Of a stretch of 64,000 nucleotides of DNA, positions 25,314-34,650 are shown piece by piece (the stretch's first letter is position 1; each line of letters starts with the position of its first letter). Position numbers and translations under genes: made by a program. The notes beneath the pieces were generated by a model. That model was not told where the DNA came from and searched no databases. It saw only the letters and a program-made list of their open reading frames with translations. Source of the DNA: Peribacillus simplex (lineage in GTDB: Bacteria; Bacillota; Bacilli; Bacillales; DSM-1321); assembly GCF_001578185.1 (NCBI RefSeq), contig NZ_CP011008.1:1516001-1580000 (forward strand). The letters run 5' to 3'.

Positions 25314-26672
25314 TTAGGCCATTTTTGGACCTCCCCATGTCCAATTGGCCATCTTCTTTAAATTAATGGCAGCGAAAGTAAGCATCGCCTGCATCGACAA
25401 TTTTTTAAGTCCCCTTAAAGTTGTCCAACGCATACCATGCTTTTCTTTTGCATCTGCGAATACACGCTCAATCGTTTCTTTACGTTTCGCATATATAGTT
25501 TTTACATCTTGATGATGACGCAGATGATCTGCTTCTTCCACATATGTTTGCCAAATATGCCGTGTCACCACTTTTTGATGGTCTTTGCTTTCTGTACACT
25601 GAGATAAAAATGAGCATGCCGCACAAGTGTGTTTGGGTGATTTATACTCGCGATAGCCCTCTTTATTGGTTGTTGAGTACTTTAATAGCTCTCCCGAAGG
25701 ACAAAGGTAACAATCAAAATGTTCATCGTATACATAGTCCTGTTTGCGGAAAAATCCTTCTTTGGTGCGAGGACGTGTATAAGGTAAAGCCGGTATGATT
25801 TCTTTGTTAAATAGGTAGCTTGTAATCGCTGGTGTTTTATAAGCTGCATCTGCGGCAACGGCTTCCGGTTTTCCAATTTTCTCAATCACTTGTTCAACTA
25901 GTGGCTCTAAGATCTGACTGTCATGTATATTTCCAGGTGTTACAATCGTTCCCAATACAAAACCGTTGCGGTCTGCGGCCGCGTGGAATGAATAGGCAAA
26001 CTGTTTTGTTCGTTCATCTTTCACATAGTAGCCACTCTCAGAATCCGTTGTACTTTCTTTAATCTCTTTGGTCTCTTCTTTATCAAATTTATCTGATGGA
26101 AAAGGCTTCTTTCCATGGTTTTCACGATCTTGATTGATTTCTTCTTGAAGACGCCCTTGATACGCTCGTGTTTCTTTACGAACGATTTTCTTTTCAAATT
26201 TCCGTTTATTCGCACTGGCTTTCACATGTGTGGAATCCACGAAAACGTGTTCAGCACTTATTAACTTTTTATTAGCAGCTGTCATTAAAATGCGATAGAA
26301 AATCTGTTCAAACAGGTCTGTATCTTTAAAGCGTCGCTCATAATTTTTCCCAAACGTAGAGAAATGAGGTACTTTATCATGGAAACCATAGCCTAAGAAC
26401 CAACGGTAAGCCATATTAGTTTCAACTTCTTCAATCGTTTTACGCATGGAACGAATACCGAAGGTATATTGAATGAATGTCAGTTTAACTAAAATAACTG
26501 GATCAATAATTGGGCGTCCTACCTCTGAATACATATCTTTCACCAAGTCATAAATGAAAGTGAAGTCAATGGCAGCCTCTAGTTTACGAACCAAATGGTT
26601 CGGTGGCACCAGTTGATCTAACGTAATCATTTCAAGTTGATCTCGCTGAATAGAATCATGTTTCGAAAGCAT
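25314..26672 (-). CDS. IS1182-family transposase
   Basis: About 452 residues from ATG 26672 (MLSKHDSIQRDQLEMITLDQ), with GAGGTGATGAGG upstream; in-frame codons to 26681 would overlap that site. The N-terminal DUF772-type domain (LVRKLEAAIDFTFIYDLV, then DPVILVKLTFIQYTFGIRSM) is followed by the DDE domain: Asp in EHVFVDSTHVKASANKR, Asp in AVAADAAYKTPAI and Glu in KRKETIERVFADAKEKHGMR. Cys residues between the last two (CYLCPSG, CAACSFLSQC) are typical of this family. The frame is complete and probably active. Confidence 0.95.
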   Translation of the reverse strand: MLSKHDSIQRDQLEMITLDQLVPPNHLVRKLEAAIDFTFIYDLVKDMYSEVGRPIIDPVILVKLTFIQYTFGIRSMRKTIEEVETNMAYRWFLGYGFHDKVPHFSTFGKNYERRFKDTDLFEQIFYRILMTAANKKLISAEHVFVDSTHVKASANKRKFEKKIVRKETRAYQGRLQEEINQDRENHGKKPFPSDKFDKEETKEIKESTTDSESGYYVKDERTKQFAYSFHAAADRNGFVLGTIVTPGNIHDSQILEPLVEQVIEKIGKPEAVAADAAYKTPAITSYLFNKEIIPALPYTRPRTKEGFFRKQDYVYDEHFDCYLCPSGELLKYSTTNKEGYREYKSPKHTCAACSFLSQCTESKDHQKVVTRHIWQTYVEEADHLRHHQDVKTIYAKRKETIERVFADAKEKHGMRWTTLRGLKKLSMQAMLTFAAINLKKMANWTWGGPKMA

Positions 26673-26755
26673 CCTCATCACCTCAAGTTTTAATACTTCT
26701 ATTTTAAAACAAAAGCGACTCAGGGCAAAAGTGTTTATCTAAAAGATAAGACAAA

Positions 26756-26880
26756 GTTGATTGGAACGGAAGGTACGAGACTCCTGCGGGAAAAGCGCGT
26801 CTATGGGAGACCCCGCAGGCGAAAGCCGAGGAGGCTCCCCGACCGCCCGCGGAAAGCGAGTGCCTGGAGTGGAAATCAAC
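26756..26880 (+). repeat. GC-rich dispersed Bacillus repeat with multibranch fold, inside the IS
   Basis: A 125-base block unlike its AT-rich surroundings. Outer stem GTTGATT (26756-26762) with AATCAAC (26874-26880); second stem GGTAC with GTGCC; third GAGACTCC with GGAGGCTC; and a hairpin CCTGCGGG with CCCGCAGG. It resembles a repeat found many times in Bacillaceae genomes, with the GACTCCTGCGGG core. It lies between the transposase start and the right IS end. Whether it acts as RNA or as a mobile non-autonomous unit is not known. No gene is credible within it. Confidence 0.7.
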
Positions 26881-26945
26881 GGCCAAATTGTCCAACTCAT
26901 AAAAAATAGACAAACTCGATTTTCCTCGAGTTTGTCTACAGTCTG

Positions 26946-26975
26946 AAAGAGGGAATCCAAACGGATTCCCTCTTT
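26946..26975 (+). terminator. pbpB terminator, right copy of a 30-bp duplication
   Basis: Identical to 25173-25202. Followed by ATTTCTTT, this copy keeps the original downstream T-rich sequence, so the uninterrupted site was pbpB, this hairpin, then the spoVD upstream region. Confidence 0.9.
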
Positions 26976-27054
26976 ATTTCTTTAAAAGTTTCTTAGTCTA
27001 GCATCGAGCAGACAAGCATATATTGAACCATGTATGAAATGGAGGTGCCTGTTT

Positions 27055-28977
27055 TTGCGTGTTTCGAATGTTACTGTCCGAAAACGGCTGGCAATCGCAT
27101 TGGCAGTGGGTATCATTGTTTTTTTTATCATTGATGTCCGTTTGGGAATTGTACAATTTTATTTAGGGGATAAGCTGACGGGGCTGGCTAAAGATTCCTG
27201 GAGCAGGAATATTCCTTTTGAAGCTAAACGAGGTGAAATCCTGGATCGGAATGGTGTCGAGCTGGCAACGAATATTTCTGCCCCAACAGTCTATGTCATC
27301 CCAAGACAGATTGAGAATCCTGGGGAAACGGCGGAACAGCTTGCTTCAATATTGGATATGACAAAGGAAAAGGCTTATCAATGGCTAACGAAACAGGCGA
27401 TGAGCGTCAGAATCCCGGAAGGCAGAAAGATATCTCACGAAAAGGCGAAGGAAATTAAAGCATTAGGGATAAAGGGTGTTTATATCGCTGAAGATTCAAA
27501 GCGTCATTACCCATTTGGTGAATATCTTTCGCATGTTCTTGGCTTTACGGGCTCCGATAATCAAGGGTTGATGGGAATTGAATTGTCTTATGATAAGGAA
27601 CTAAGTGGGGAAAAAGGATTTGTTAAATTTTATTCCGATGCGAAAGGGAAAAGGCTCGAAAATATGGCCGATGACTATAAGCCCCCTGTTGATGGTGATA
27701 ACTTGAAGCTTACGATCGATAGCAAAATCCAGACAATCGTGGAGAGGGAGCTCGATAATGCGGAGGCGACATATAACCCCGATGGTCTAATTGCCATTGC
27801 CATGGACCCGAATACAGGGGAAATATTGGCGATGTCGAGCAGGCCAACCTTTGACCCAGCTAATTTTCAAAATGTACCTTCAGAAGTGTATAACCGCAAT
27901 TTACCAGTTTGGAGTATATATGAACCAGGTTCGACTTTTAAGATCATCACCCTTGCTGCAGCTCTGGAGGAAGGGAAGGTCGACTTACAAAAGGAACATT
28001 TTTATGATTCAGGACATGTGGAAGTGTCAGGTTCTACACTGCATTGCTGGAAAAGCGGAGGACATGGGGATCAAACTTTTCTTGAAGTCGTCGAGAACTC
28101 ATGTAACCCTGGTTTTGTAGAATTAGGGAACCGGCTTGGTAAAGACAAGCTGTTTAAATATATAAATGATTTCGGGTTTGGACAAAAAACGGGAATTGAT
28201 TTAACCGGAGAAGGAAAAGGAATCATGTTCAACATGGATCGAGTGGGTCCTGTTGAGCAGGCAACCACTGCATTTGGACAAGGTGTTGCCGTAACGCCCA
28301 TTCAGCAGGTGACAGCGGTATCGGCGGCTGTGAATGGCGGTACGTTGTATACGCCCTATATCGCAAAGGAACTGGTAGATCCAAAAAATGGAGAAGTACT
28401 GATGCGAAAGACCCCGCAGGCGAAGAAAAAAGTAATTTCAGAAGCAACCTCGAAGAAAGTCCGAGAAGCACTTGAATCCGTTGTTGCTAAAGGGAGCGGT
28501 AAAGGAGCATTCGTGGAGTCGTACCGAGTCGGCGGGAAAACGGGTACAGCACAAAAAGCTGAAAATGGCCGATACCTTGAAAATAATTATATTCTCTCAT
28601 TCATTGGTGTCGCTCCAGCGGATGATCCGCAAATCGTTGTCTATATAGCGGTGGATAATCCGAAAGGAACAGTGCAATTCGGTGGGGTCGTTGCTGCTCC
28701 GATCGTAGGGAATATCATGGAGGATTCACTTAGGGCCATGGGCATCAAGCCAAGAAAAAACCAGATTGAGAAGGAAACTGTTTGGACGGATCCTGTCATG
28801 GTTGAGGTACCTGACGTTGTGGGACTCAGCAAAAAAGAGTTGCAAACCCAGCTCATCGACCTTAAGCTGGATATTGCCGGCAATGGGGATAAAGTCATAA
28901 ATCAAGCTCCGGATCCAGGTGTTAAAGTAAAAGAAGGGTCCACGATAAGAATTTATCTTGGCGAAAATACAGAATAA
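27055..28977 (+). CDS. spoVD: Sporulation-specific penicillin-binding protein SpoVD
   Basis: A 640-residue class B PBP. TTG 27055 (MRVSNVTVRKRLAIALAVG) is chosen because ATGGAGGTG lies 7 to 8 bases upstream and it equals the B. subtilis start. One membrane anchor, PBP dimer domain, transpeptidase domain with STFK (Ser293), SCN (SCNPGFVE) and KTGTAQ, and one C-terminal PASTA domain. It makes spore cortex peptidoglycan with SpoVE, in the mother-cell outer forespore membrane. CATATATT at about 27018-27025 resembles a SigE -10, but no good -35 is present. The upstream IS and terminator isolate it from pbpB. Confidence 0.96.
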   Translation: MRVSNVTVRKRLAIALAVGIIVFFIIDVRLGIVQFYLGDKLTGLAKDSWSRNIPFEAKRGEILDRNGVELATNISAPTVYVIPRQIENPGETAEQLASILDMTKEKAYQWLTKQAMSVRIPEGRKISHEKAKEIKALGIKGVYIAEDSKRHYPFGEYLSHVLGFTGSDNQGLMGIELSYDKELSGEKGFVKFYSDAKGKRLENMADDYKPPVDGDNLKLTIDSKIQTIVERELDNAEATYNPDGLIAIAMDPNTGEILAMSSRPTFDPANFQNVPSEVYNRNLPVWSIYEPGSTFKIITLAAALEEGKVDLQKEHFYDSGHVEVSGSTLHCWKSGGHGDQTFLEVVENSCNPGFVELGNRLGKDKLFKYINDFGFGQKTGIDLTGEGKGIMFNMDRVGPVEQATTAFGQGVAVTPIQQVTAVSAAVNGGTLYTPYIAKELVDPKNGEVLMRKTPQAKKKVISEATSKKVREALESVVAKGSGKGAFVESYRVGGKTGTAQKAENGRYLENNYILSFIGVAPADDPQIVVYIAVDNPKGTVQFGGVVAAPIVGNIMEDSLRAMGIKPRKNQIEKETVWTDPVMVEVPDVVGLSKKELQTQLIDLKLDIAGNGDKVINQAPDPGVKVKEGSTIRIYLGENTE

Positions 28978-29001
28978 GTATAAAATAATATATGAATAGT
29001 T

Positions 29002-29033
29002 AAAGCGGCTGAAGAATCATCAGCCGCTTTGTT
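29002..29033 (+). terminator. Intrinsic terminator after spoVD
   Basis: AAAGCGGCTGA (29002-29012) pairs perfectly with TCAGCCGCTTT (29020-29030); the T run is short. Confidence 0.8.
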
Positions 29034-29073
29034 TACGGAGTCGTGATAACCCCGTATAATTGAAATTGGCTTC

Positions 29074-29102
29074 TCGACAAGCCAAGACTAATCACATATA
29101 AT
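29074..29102 (+). promoter_or_regulatory. Strong SigA promoter for murE
   Basis: TCGACA (29074-29079, 5 of 6), 17 bases, TATAAT (29097-29102, 6 of 6). It lies 33 bases upstream of the murE start. Confidence 0.82.
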
Positions 29103-29135
29103 GAATCCTCAAATTAAGTTGAGAGGGATGGAAAA

Positions 29136-30608
29136 ATGAAGCTTCACAAATTACTATCTTATTTACACTCCTTATTTACGTATGAAGGAGAAAATCCTGA
29201 TATCACCTCCATTGAAAATGATAACCGTAAAGTCATAGACGGAAGTTTATTTGTTTGTATAAAAGGTTATACAGTCGATGGTCATGATTTTGCCCAATCT
29301 GCTGTAGAACATGGAGCTGCAGCAGTCATTGCAGAAAGGCCGCTCGATCTCGATGTTCCCGTGATCGTTGTCAGGGATTCAAGCAGGGCGATGGCAATGC
29401 TTGCCGATGCATTTTATGGCCATCCTACGCAAAAGATGCGCTTGATTGGAATTACAGGTACGAATGGAAAAACGACCACCAGTCACTTATTGGAAAAGAT
29501 TTTCGAGGATCGAAATGAAAAAACAGGATTGATTGGCACGATGTATACAAAAGTTGCCGATACGGTATACGAAACTAAGAATACGACGCCAGATAGCGTT
29601 ACACTGCAGAAGGCTTTTCATGAAATGGCCGAAGCGTCTGTTTCCACGGCCATTATGGAAGTTTCTTCGCATGCACTTGAGCTTGGTCGCGTCCATGGCT
29701 GTGATTATGATATTGCCGTTTTTACGAATCTCACACAGGATCATTTGGATTTCCATAAAACTATGGACAGATACAGGCAGGCAAAATCATTATTTTTCTC
29801 CCAGCTCGGCAATGCCTACATAGAAAACCGTCCAAAATATGCTGTTCTTAATGTTGATGATGAGGCAACAGCTGATTTCATTAAAGTGACCGCTGCTACA
29901 GTCGTTACATACGGGATAGACAAAGAAGCGGATATCAGGGCCAAGGACATAAAAATTGATGCAAATGGCACATCATTCACCTTGACAGCGGGCAAAGAGG
30001 AGCGTTTCATTCAGCTGAAGCTAATTGGTAAATTCAGTGTTTATAATGTTCTCTCGGCCATCTCAGCCGCTCTGTGCGCGGGTAACGATCTAGATGAGAC
30101 CATTAGATCAATTGAGGATATAAAAGGTGTTGCAGGCCGTTTTGAGCTTATTACAGCAAATCAGTCCTTCCCGGTCATAGTTGACTATGCCCATACACCG
30201 GACAGTTTAGAGAATGTCCTAAAGACTGTTGGTGAGTTTGCTGAAAAGAAAATTTTTGTGATAGTGGGCTGCGGCGGGGACCGAGACAAGACAAAGCGTC
30301 CTATCATGGCCGAAATTGCATGCAGGTTGGCGACTGACCCAATTTTCACCTCGGATAATCCACGCAGTGAAGATGCTGCCCAAATCCTGCGGGATATGGA
30401 AGCTGGTGTAGCAGGCAAAGAATATACGGTTATCGAAGACCGCAAGCAGGCGATTAGTTATGCAGTTGCCAAGGCGGATGAGGGAGACGTTATTTTAATT
30501 GCTGGAAAAGGTCATGAAACATATCAATTGGTTGGTGACGAGGTGCTTCACTTCGATGACCGTGAAGAGGCAGAAAAGGCGATTCAAAGTCGTTTGGGTT
30601 CAGTATGA
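29136..30608 (+). CDS. murE: UDP-MurNAc-tripeptide synthetase MurE
   Basis: A 490-residue Mur ligase. The ATP-binding GTNGKTT is at residues 108-114. The C-terminal DNPR (407-410) is the signature of meso-diaminopimelate-adding enzymes, so the peptidoglycan is of the mDAP type usual in Bacillus. It adds mDAP to UDP-MurNAc-L-Ala-D-Glu in the cytosol. GAGAGGGATGG precedes the ATG. It has its own SigA promoter and is followed by mraY and murD. Confidence 0.97.
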   Translation: MKLHKLLSYLHSLFTYEGENPDITSIENDNRKVIDGSLFVCIKGYTVDGHDFAQSAVEHGAAAVIAERPLDLDVPVIVVRDSSRAMAMLADAFYGHPTQKMRLIGITGTNGKTTTSHLLEKIFEDRNEKTGLIGTMYTKVADTVYETKNTTPDSVTLQKAFHEMAEASVSTAIMEVSSHALELGRVHGCDYDIAVFTNLTQDHLDFHKTMDRYRQAKSLFFSQLGNAYIENRPKYAVLNVDDEATADFIKVTAATVVTYGIDKEADIRAKDIKIDANGTSFTLTAGKEERFIQLKLIGKFSVYNVLSAISAALCAGNDLDETIRSIEDIKGVAGRFELITANQSFPVIVDYAHTPDSLENVLKTVGEFAEKKIFVIVGCGGDRDKTKRPIMAEIACRLATDPIFTSDNPRSEDAAQILRDMEAGVAGKEYTVIEDRKQAISYAVAKADEGDVILIAGKGHETYQLVGDEVLHFDDREEAEKAIQSRLGSV

Positions 30609-30697
30609 ACCAGCGGTGAATTTGTCCCGTCAACAAACAAGAAATGACAACAAGCAGAATTTTATTTTGAATTGTGTTAGGAATGAGGGAGTAAGGA

Positions 30698-31675
30698 ATG
30701 TTGGAACAAGTAATTTTTTATACGATTTTGGTGGCGTTTTTAGTAACCGTTCTTCTTTCGCCGGTTTTCATCCCGTTTTTACGAAGATTGAAATTCGGGC
30801 AAAGTATCAGGGAAGAAGGCCCACAATCGCATCTGAAGAAAACGGGAACACCCACAATGGGCGGTTTGGTCATATTACTATCTGTTACTATCGCTACACT
30901 TGTCATGACTTTTAAATTTTCGGAACCATCAACCGAAACTTATTTATTATTATTCGTTACATTAGGATTTGGTTTATTAGGTTTCTTGGACGATTTCATC
31001 AAAGTGGTGATGAAACGTAATCTAGGACTGACTTCAAAGCAAAAGCTGCTTGGACAAATTGTGATTTCGGTCATCTTTTACTTCGTCTTTAAGCAGACAG
31101 ACCGTTTTAATCCTGAATTGACGATTCCAGGTACAGACTATGCTGTTGATTTTGGCTGGTTTTATCTCTTCATCGTTATTTTCTGGCTGGTAGGTTTTTC
31201 GAATGCCGTCAATTTGACGGATGGGCTTGATGGACTTGTCTCAGGCACATCAGCCATTGCTTTTGGTGCTTTTGCCATTTTGGCCTGGAGTCAGTCACAA
31301 TATGATGTCGCTATATTTTCTGTTGCGGTTGTCGGTGCAGTACTAGGATTTTTGGTATTCAATGCCCATCCTGCAAAGGTATTCATGGGGGATACAGGTT
31401 CCTTGGCACTTGGAGGAGCCATCGCTACCATCGCCCTGTTAACCAAGCTTGAAATCCTCCTGGTAATCATTGGCGGAGTCTTCGTCATTGAGACCCTCTC
31501 TGTCATCTTACAGGTAGGATCTTTTAAAACGACTGGTAAACGTATTTTTAAAATGAGTCCGCTTCACCACCATTATGAGCTTTCTGGCTGGTCGGAATGG
31601 CGTGTCGTCGTGACTTTCTGGACAGTGGGGCTGCTGTGTGCGGTACTCGGAATCTATTTAGAGGTGTGGATATAA
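30698..31675 (+). CDS. mraY: Phospho-MurNAc-pentapeptide translocase MraY
   Basis: A 325-residue protein with about ten membrane segments. Conserved motifs: [10 protein letters not shown], the Asp-rich [40 protein letters not shown] and [15 protein letters not shown]. It transfers phospho-MurNAc-pentapeptide to undecaprenyl phosphate, making lipid I. GAGGGAGTAAGG precedes the ATG. The murD start codon follows directly on its stop. Confidence 0.98.
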   Translation: MLEQVIFYTILVAFLVTVLLSPVFIPFLRRLKFGQSIREEGPQSHLKKTGTPTMGGLVILLSVTIATLVMTFKFSEPSTETYLLLFVTLGFGLLGFLDDFIKVVMKRNLGLTSKQKLLGQIVISVIFYFVFKQTDRFNPELTIPGTDYAVDFGWFYLFIVIFWLVGFSNAVNLTDGLDGLVSGTSAIAFGAFAILAWSQSQYDVAIFSVAVVGAVLGFLVFNAHPAKVFMGDTGSLALGGAIATIALLTKLEILLVIIGGVFVIETLSVILQVGSFKTTGKRIFKMSPLHHHYELSGWSEWRVVVTFWTVGLLCAVLGIYLEVWI

Positions 31676-33028
31676 TTGAAAGAGACTGCAAAGTATTCAG
31701 AGAAAAAGATATTGGTATTAGGATTGGCAAAAAGCGGAGTGATGGCAGCTTCGCTTCTACATAAATTAGGTGCTTTCGTGACGGTTAATGACATGAAGCC
31801 ATTATCGGAAAATCCTGAAGCCCAAGGACTTCTTGAACAGGGAATCAAAGTCATCTGCGGAAGTCATCCGATTGAGCTACTTGATGAAGGTTTCGAGTTG
31901 ATCGTGAAAAACCCGGGAATCCCCTATCGGAATCCTATTGTAAAAGGGGCATTGGAAAAAGGGATTCCAGTTATCACGGAAGTTGAACTGGCCTATCAGA
32001 TCAGTGAGGCCCCTTTCATAGGCATCACTGGTACAAATGGAAAAACGACTACGACAACATTGGTATTCGAAATGTTGAAAATCGGTGAAAAATCCCCGCT
32101 TATTGCTGGAAATATCGGTACAGTCGCTTCTGGTGTTGCTGAAAAAGCAAAATCCGATGACTCGATCGTCATTGAATTATCATCATTCCAGTTAATGGGG
32201 ATAGAGGAGTTTCGTCCTGAAATCTCGATCTTGACTAATCTGTATGATGCGCATTTGGATTATCATAGCTCCAAACAGGAATATGCAGAAGCAAAAGCTG
32301 CGATTACGAAAAATCAAATAGGCTCAGATTTCATGATTTTTAATGCAGATCAGGATGCCGTTTTATCCATGGCGAAAAAGACCAAGGCTGAACTTGTTCC
32401 TTTTTCAACTGAAGTGAAACATGAGAATGGCGCCTATGTTGAAGACGGTGCCGTTTATTTCCGAGGAGAAAAAGTCATTGATGTTTCTGAGATAGCCCTT
32501 CCTGGAAAACATAATTTGGAAAATGTGCTTGCAGCCATCTCGGCGGCCAAACTGAAGGGTGTCGCTAACGAAGCCATTCAGACTGTCCTAAAAACATTTT
32601 TTGGTGTGGAACACCGTCTGCAGTATGTAGCGACGATCGAAAACCGTAAGTTTTATAATGATTCGAAAGCGACGAACATCCTAGCTGCATCCAAAGCGCT
32701 AACATCCTTTACGGAACCTGTCATCTTATTGGCAGGCGGGTTGGATCGCGGAAATGAATTCGATGAGTTAAAACCGGCTATGAAAAATGTCAAAGCCGTG
32801 ATAACTTTTGGCGAAACGGCAGAAAAAATTGAGCGGGTAGCCAAAGAAATAGGAATAGCGAATATAAAACGTGTCGATAATGTAGAAAAGGCCGTACCGG
32901 CAGCATTTGAATTTTCAAATGAAGGCGACTGCATTCTTCTCTCCCCTGCTTGTGCAAGCTGGGATCAATATAAAACTTTTGAGCAAAGAGGAGACATGTT
33001 TATGGAGGCCGTGCATAAACTTAAGTAA
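31676..33028 (+). CDS. murD: UDP-MurNAc-L-alanine:D-glutamate ligase MurD
   Basis: A 450-residue Mur ligase: N-terminal UDP-binding domain ([20 protein letters not shown]), ATP-binding [14 protein letters not shown] at about residue 115, and the C-terminal domain with YNDSKATN and LLAGGLDRG. It adds D-Glu to UDP-MurNAc-L-Ala. TTG 31676 is the start, adjacent to the mraY stop, with GAGGTG about 9 bases upstream. A strong terminator follows within 85 bases, so spoVE is not obligatorily co-transcribed. Confidence 0.97.
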   Translation: MKETAKYSEKKILVLGLAKSGVMAASLLHKLGAFVTVNDMKPLSENPEAQGLLEQGIKVICGSHPIELLDEGFELIVKNPGIPYRNPIVKGALEKGIPVITEVELAYQISEAPFIGITGTNGKTTTTTLVFEMLKIGEKSPLIAGNIGTVASGVAEKAKSDDSIVIELSSFQLMGIEEFRPEISILTNLYDAHLDYHSSKQEYAEAKAAITKNQIGSDFMIFNADQDAVLSMAKKTKAELVPFSTEVKHENGAYVEDGAVYFRGEKVIDVSEIALPGKHNLENVLAAISAAKLKGVANEAIQTVLKTFFGVEHRLQYVATIENRKFYNDSKATNILAASKALTSFTEPVILLAGGLDRGNEFDELKPAMKNVKAVITFGETAEKIERVAKEIGIANIKRVDNVEKAVPAAFEFSNEGDCILLSPACASWDQYKTFEQRGDMFMEAVHKLK

Positions 33029-33076
33029 GAGCTTTCGCAAAAGAGAAGTGAACCTGCTTCTACGTTGACACCTTGG

Positions 33077-33112
33077 AAAAAAGCGATAATGAGCCGTTAT
33101 TGCTTTTTTTTT
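33077..33112 (+). terminator. Intrinsic terminator between murD and spoVE
   Basis: AGCGATAA (33082-33089) with TTATTGCT (33097-33104), extended by A and T runs. Confidence 0.8.
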
Positions 33113-33190
33113 GGCTAAAGTGCTGACAAGCAATCAGCATTGATGTTTATATTCGTACAGGCTCGAAAAACTTCCTCGAGGTGGATGTCC

Positions 33191-34291
33191 GTGCCATTAA
33201 AAAAATCGAATCCCGATCTTATTCTCATTATCGTCACCTTAAGTCTTTTGACCGTTGGATTAATCATGGTTTACAGTGCTAGTGCCATTTGGGCAACATA
33301 TAAATTTGATGATTCGTTTTATTTTGCTAAAAGGCAGTTGCTGTTTGCCTGCGTTGGCGTCATAGCCATGTTTTTCATCATGAATGTGGATTATTGGACG
33401 TGGCGGACTTGGGCCAAGATTCTCATCATCATATGTTTCATTATGTTATTGGCGGTGCTTGTACCAGGTATAGGGATGGCAAGAAATGGATCGAGGAGCT
33501 GGATTGGTGTAGGTGCCTTTTCGGTACAGCCATCTGAGTTCATGAAACTAGCGATGATCGCTTTTTTGGCTAAGTTTTTATCCGAACGGCAAAAGCTGAT
33601 CACCTCTTTTAAAAAAGGGATGCTTCCATCCTTGGGTTTAGTGTTTTTGGCATTTGGATTGATCATGTTACAGCCCGACCTTGGAACGGGAACGGTAATG
33701 GTAGGAACATGCATCGTTATGATTTTTATTTCCGGGGCAAAAATCAGCCATTTTGTCGGCTTGGGGCTAATAGGGGTAGTAGGTTTTATCGGCCTGATTT
33801 TGTCAGCGCCGTACAGGATAAAAAGGATCACATCTTTTCTCGATCCTTGGGAAGACCCTTTGGGCAGTGGCTTTCAAATGATTCAATCGTTTTATGCAAT
33901 CGGGCCCGGTGGATTGTTCGGACTGGGACTCGGGCAAAGTCGCCAAAAGTTTTTCTATTTACCAGAACCGCAGACCGATTTCATTTTTGCCATACTTTCC
34001 GAGGAACTTGGCTTCATCGGAGGCTCTCTGGTCATATTGTTATTTGCACTCATGCTTTGGCGGGGCATACGGATCGCACTTGGTGCCCCTGATTTATATG
34101 GGAGCCTTGTAGCGGTGGGAATCATTGCAATGGTCGCCATTCAAGTGATGATCAATATAGGGGTAGTAACGGGATTGATGCCAGTTACGGGTATCACCTT
34201 GCCTCTTTTAAGTTATGGCGGTTCATCTTTGACACTTATGTTGATGGCGATCGGAGTGCTCCTGAATATTAGCCGTTATTCAAGGTTTTGA
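33191..34291 (+). CDS. spoVE: Lipid-II polymerase SpoVE (SEDS family)
   Basis: A 366-residue SEDS protein with about ten membrane segments. GTG 33191 is chosen because GAGGTGG lies 6 to 8 bases upstream and the length equals B. subtilis SpoVE; ATG 33185 touches the site. Signatures: RSWIGVGAFSVQPSEFMKLA, LMLQPDLGTG-like (IMLQPDLGTGTVM) and PVTGITLPLLSYGGSS. It polymerises spore cortex glycan with SpoVD. FtsW and RodA paralogues are similar, but position and close identity favour SpoVE. In B. subtilis murG is the next gene; here a terminator and a promoter follow instead. Confidence 0.93.
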   Translation: MPLKKSNPDLILIIVTLSLLTVGLIMVYSASAIWATYKFDDSFYFAKRQLLFACVGVIAMFFIMNVDYWTWRTWAKILIIICFIMLLAVLVPGIGMARNGSRSWIGVGAFSVQPSEFMKLAMIAFLAKFLSERQKLITSFKKGMLPSLGLVFLAFGLIMLQPDLGTGTVMVGTCIVMIFISGAKISHFVGLGLIGVVGFIGLILSAPYRIKRITSFLDPWEDPLGSGFQMIQSFYAIGPGGLFGLGLGQSRQKFFYLPEPQTDFIFAILSEELGFIGGSLVILLFALMLWRGIRIALGAPDLYGSLVAVGIIAMVAIQVMINIGVVTGLMPVTGITLPLLSYGGSSLTLMLMAIGVLLNISRYSRF

Positions 34292-34314
34292 CATCAGAAA
34301 AATATATGGTTGGC

Positions 34315-34353
34315 AAAGGGAAGCCCTGTTAAACGCAGGGTTTTCCTTTTTTT
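34315..34353 (+). terminator. Intrinsic terminator after spoVE
   Basis: CCCTG (34324-34328) with CAGGG (34336-34340), extended by GGAA/TTCC across small bulges, then seven T. Confidence 0.75.
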
Positions 34354-34476
34354 ATTCTTACGATAAAAACCCTTGCAGGAAACTGATTTTGGAGGATACC
34401 TTGCCGGAAATTAGAAATAAATGAAATGCCGCTTAAATATTACCATGTATGAATGTGGGGGAATCCATAATAAATA

Positions 34477-34506
34477 TTGGCAATACTGCTTTGTTTAGAC
34501 TATAGT
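34477..34506 (+). promoter_or_regulatory. SigA-type promoter for murB
   Basis: TTGGCA (34477-34482), 18 bases, TATAGT (34501-34506). It sits in the 359-base gap where B. subtilis has murG; the rest of the gap holds only the spoVE terminator and no murG trace. Confidence 0.65.
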
Positions 34507-34650
34507 ATAAGAGGGTTAGGCCGTACCGGGGCTTGCTTCTGCTCATTTTTCTGTTTAAAAGGTATTATCAATCTTGTAAAATAAATGACCTCATGTAAGA
34601 GGAAATGAAAATCATAACTTGGGATTTTTGGAACAACAAGGAGGTTTATC

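Larger units (their letters stand above)
25203..26945 (-). mobile_element. Complete IS1182-family insertion sequence (1743 bp)
   Basis: The ends are CAGTTTGTAGACAAA (25203-25217) and, in reverse from 26945, CAGACTGTAGACAAA, a 13/15 match. It is flanked by 30-bp direct repeats (25173-25202 and 26946-26975) that are the complete pbpB terminator hairpin. Each end carries a hairpin: a perfect 17-bp stem at 25215-25252 with T run on both strands, and an 11-bp stem at 26909-26936. One transposase gene lies on the minus strand. A 125-base Bacillus dispersed repeat lies between that gene and the right end. The intact ORF and perfect target duplication point to a recent insertion. Confidence 0.92.

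Noticed and set aside
26704..26960. Three short ORFs in the GC-rich block of the IS
   Set aside because: They are overlapping frames in a structured repeat on both strands, without ribosome sites or family resemblance.
27018..27025. SigE -10 box CATATATT for spoVD
   Set aside because: The -10 is close to consensus, but no acceptable -35 lies 13 to 16 bases upstream, so it is not listed as a promoter.
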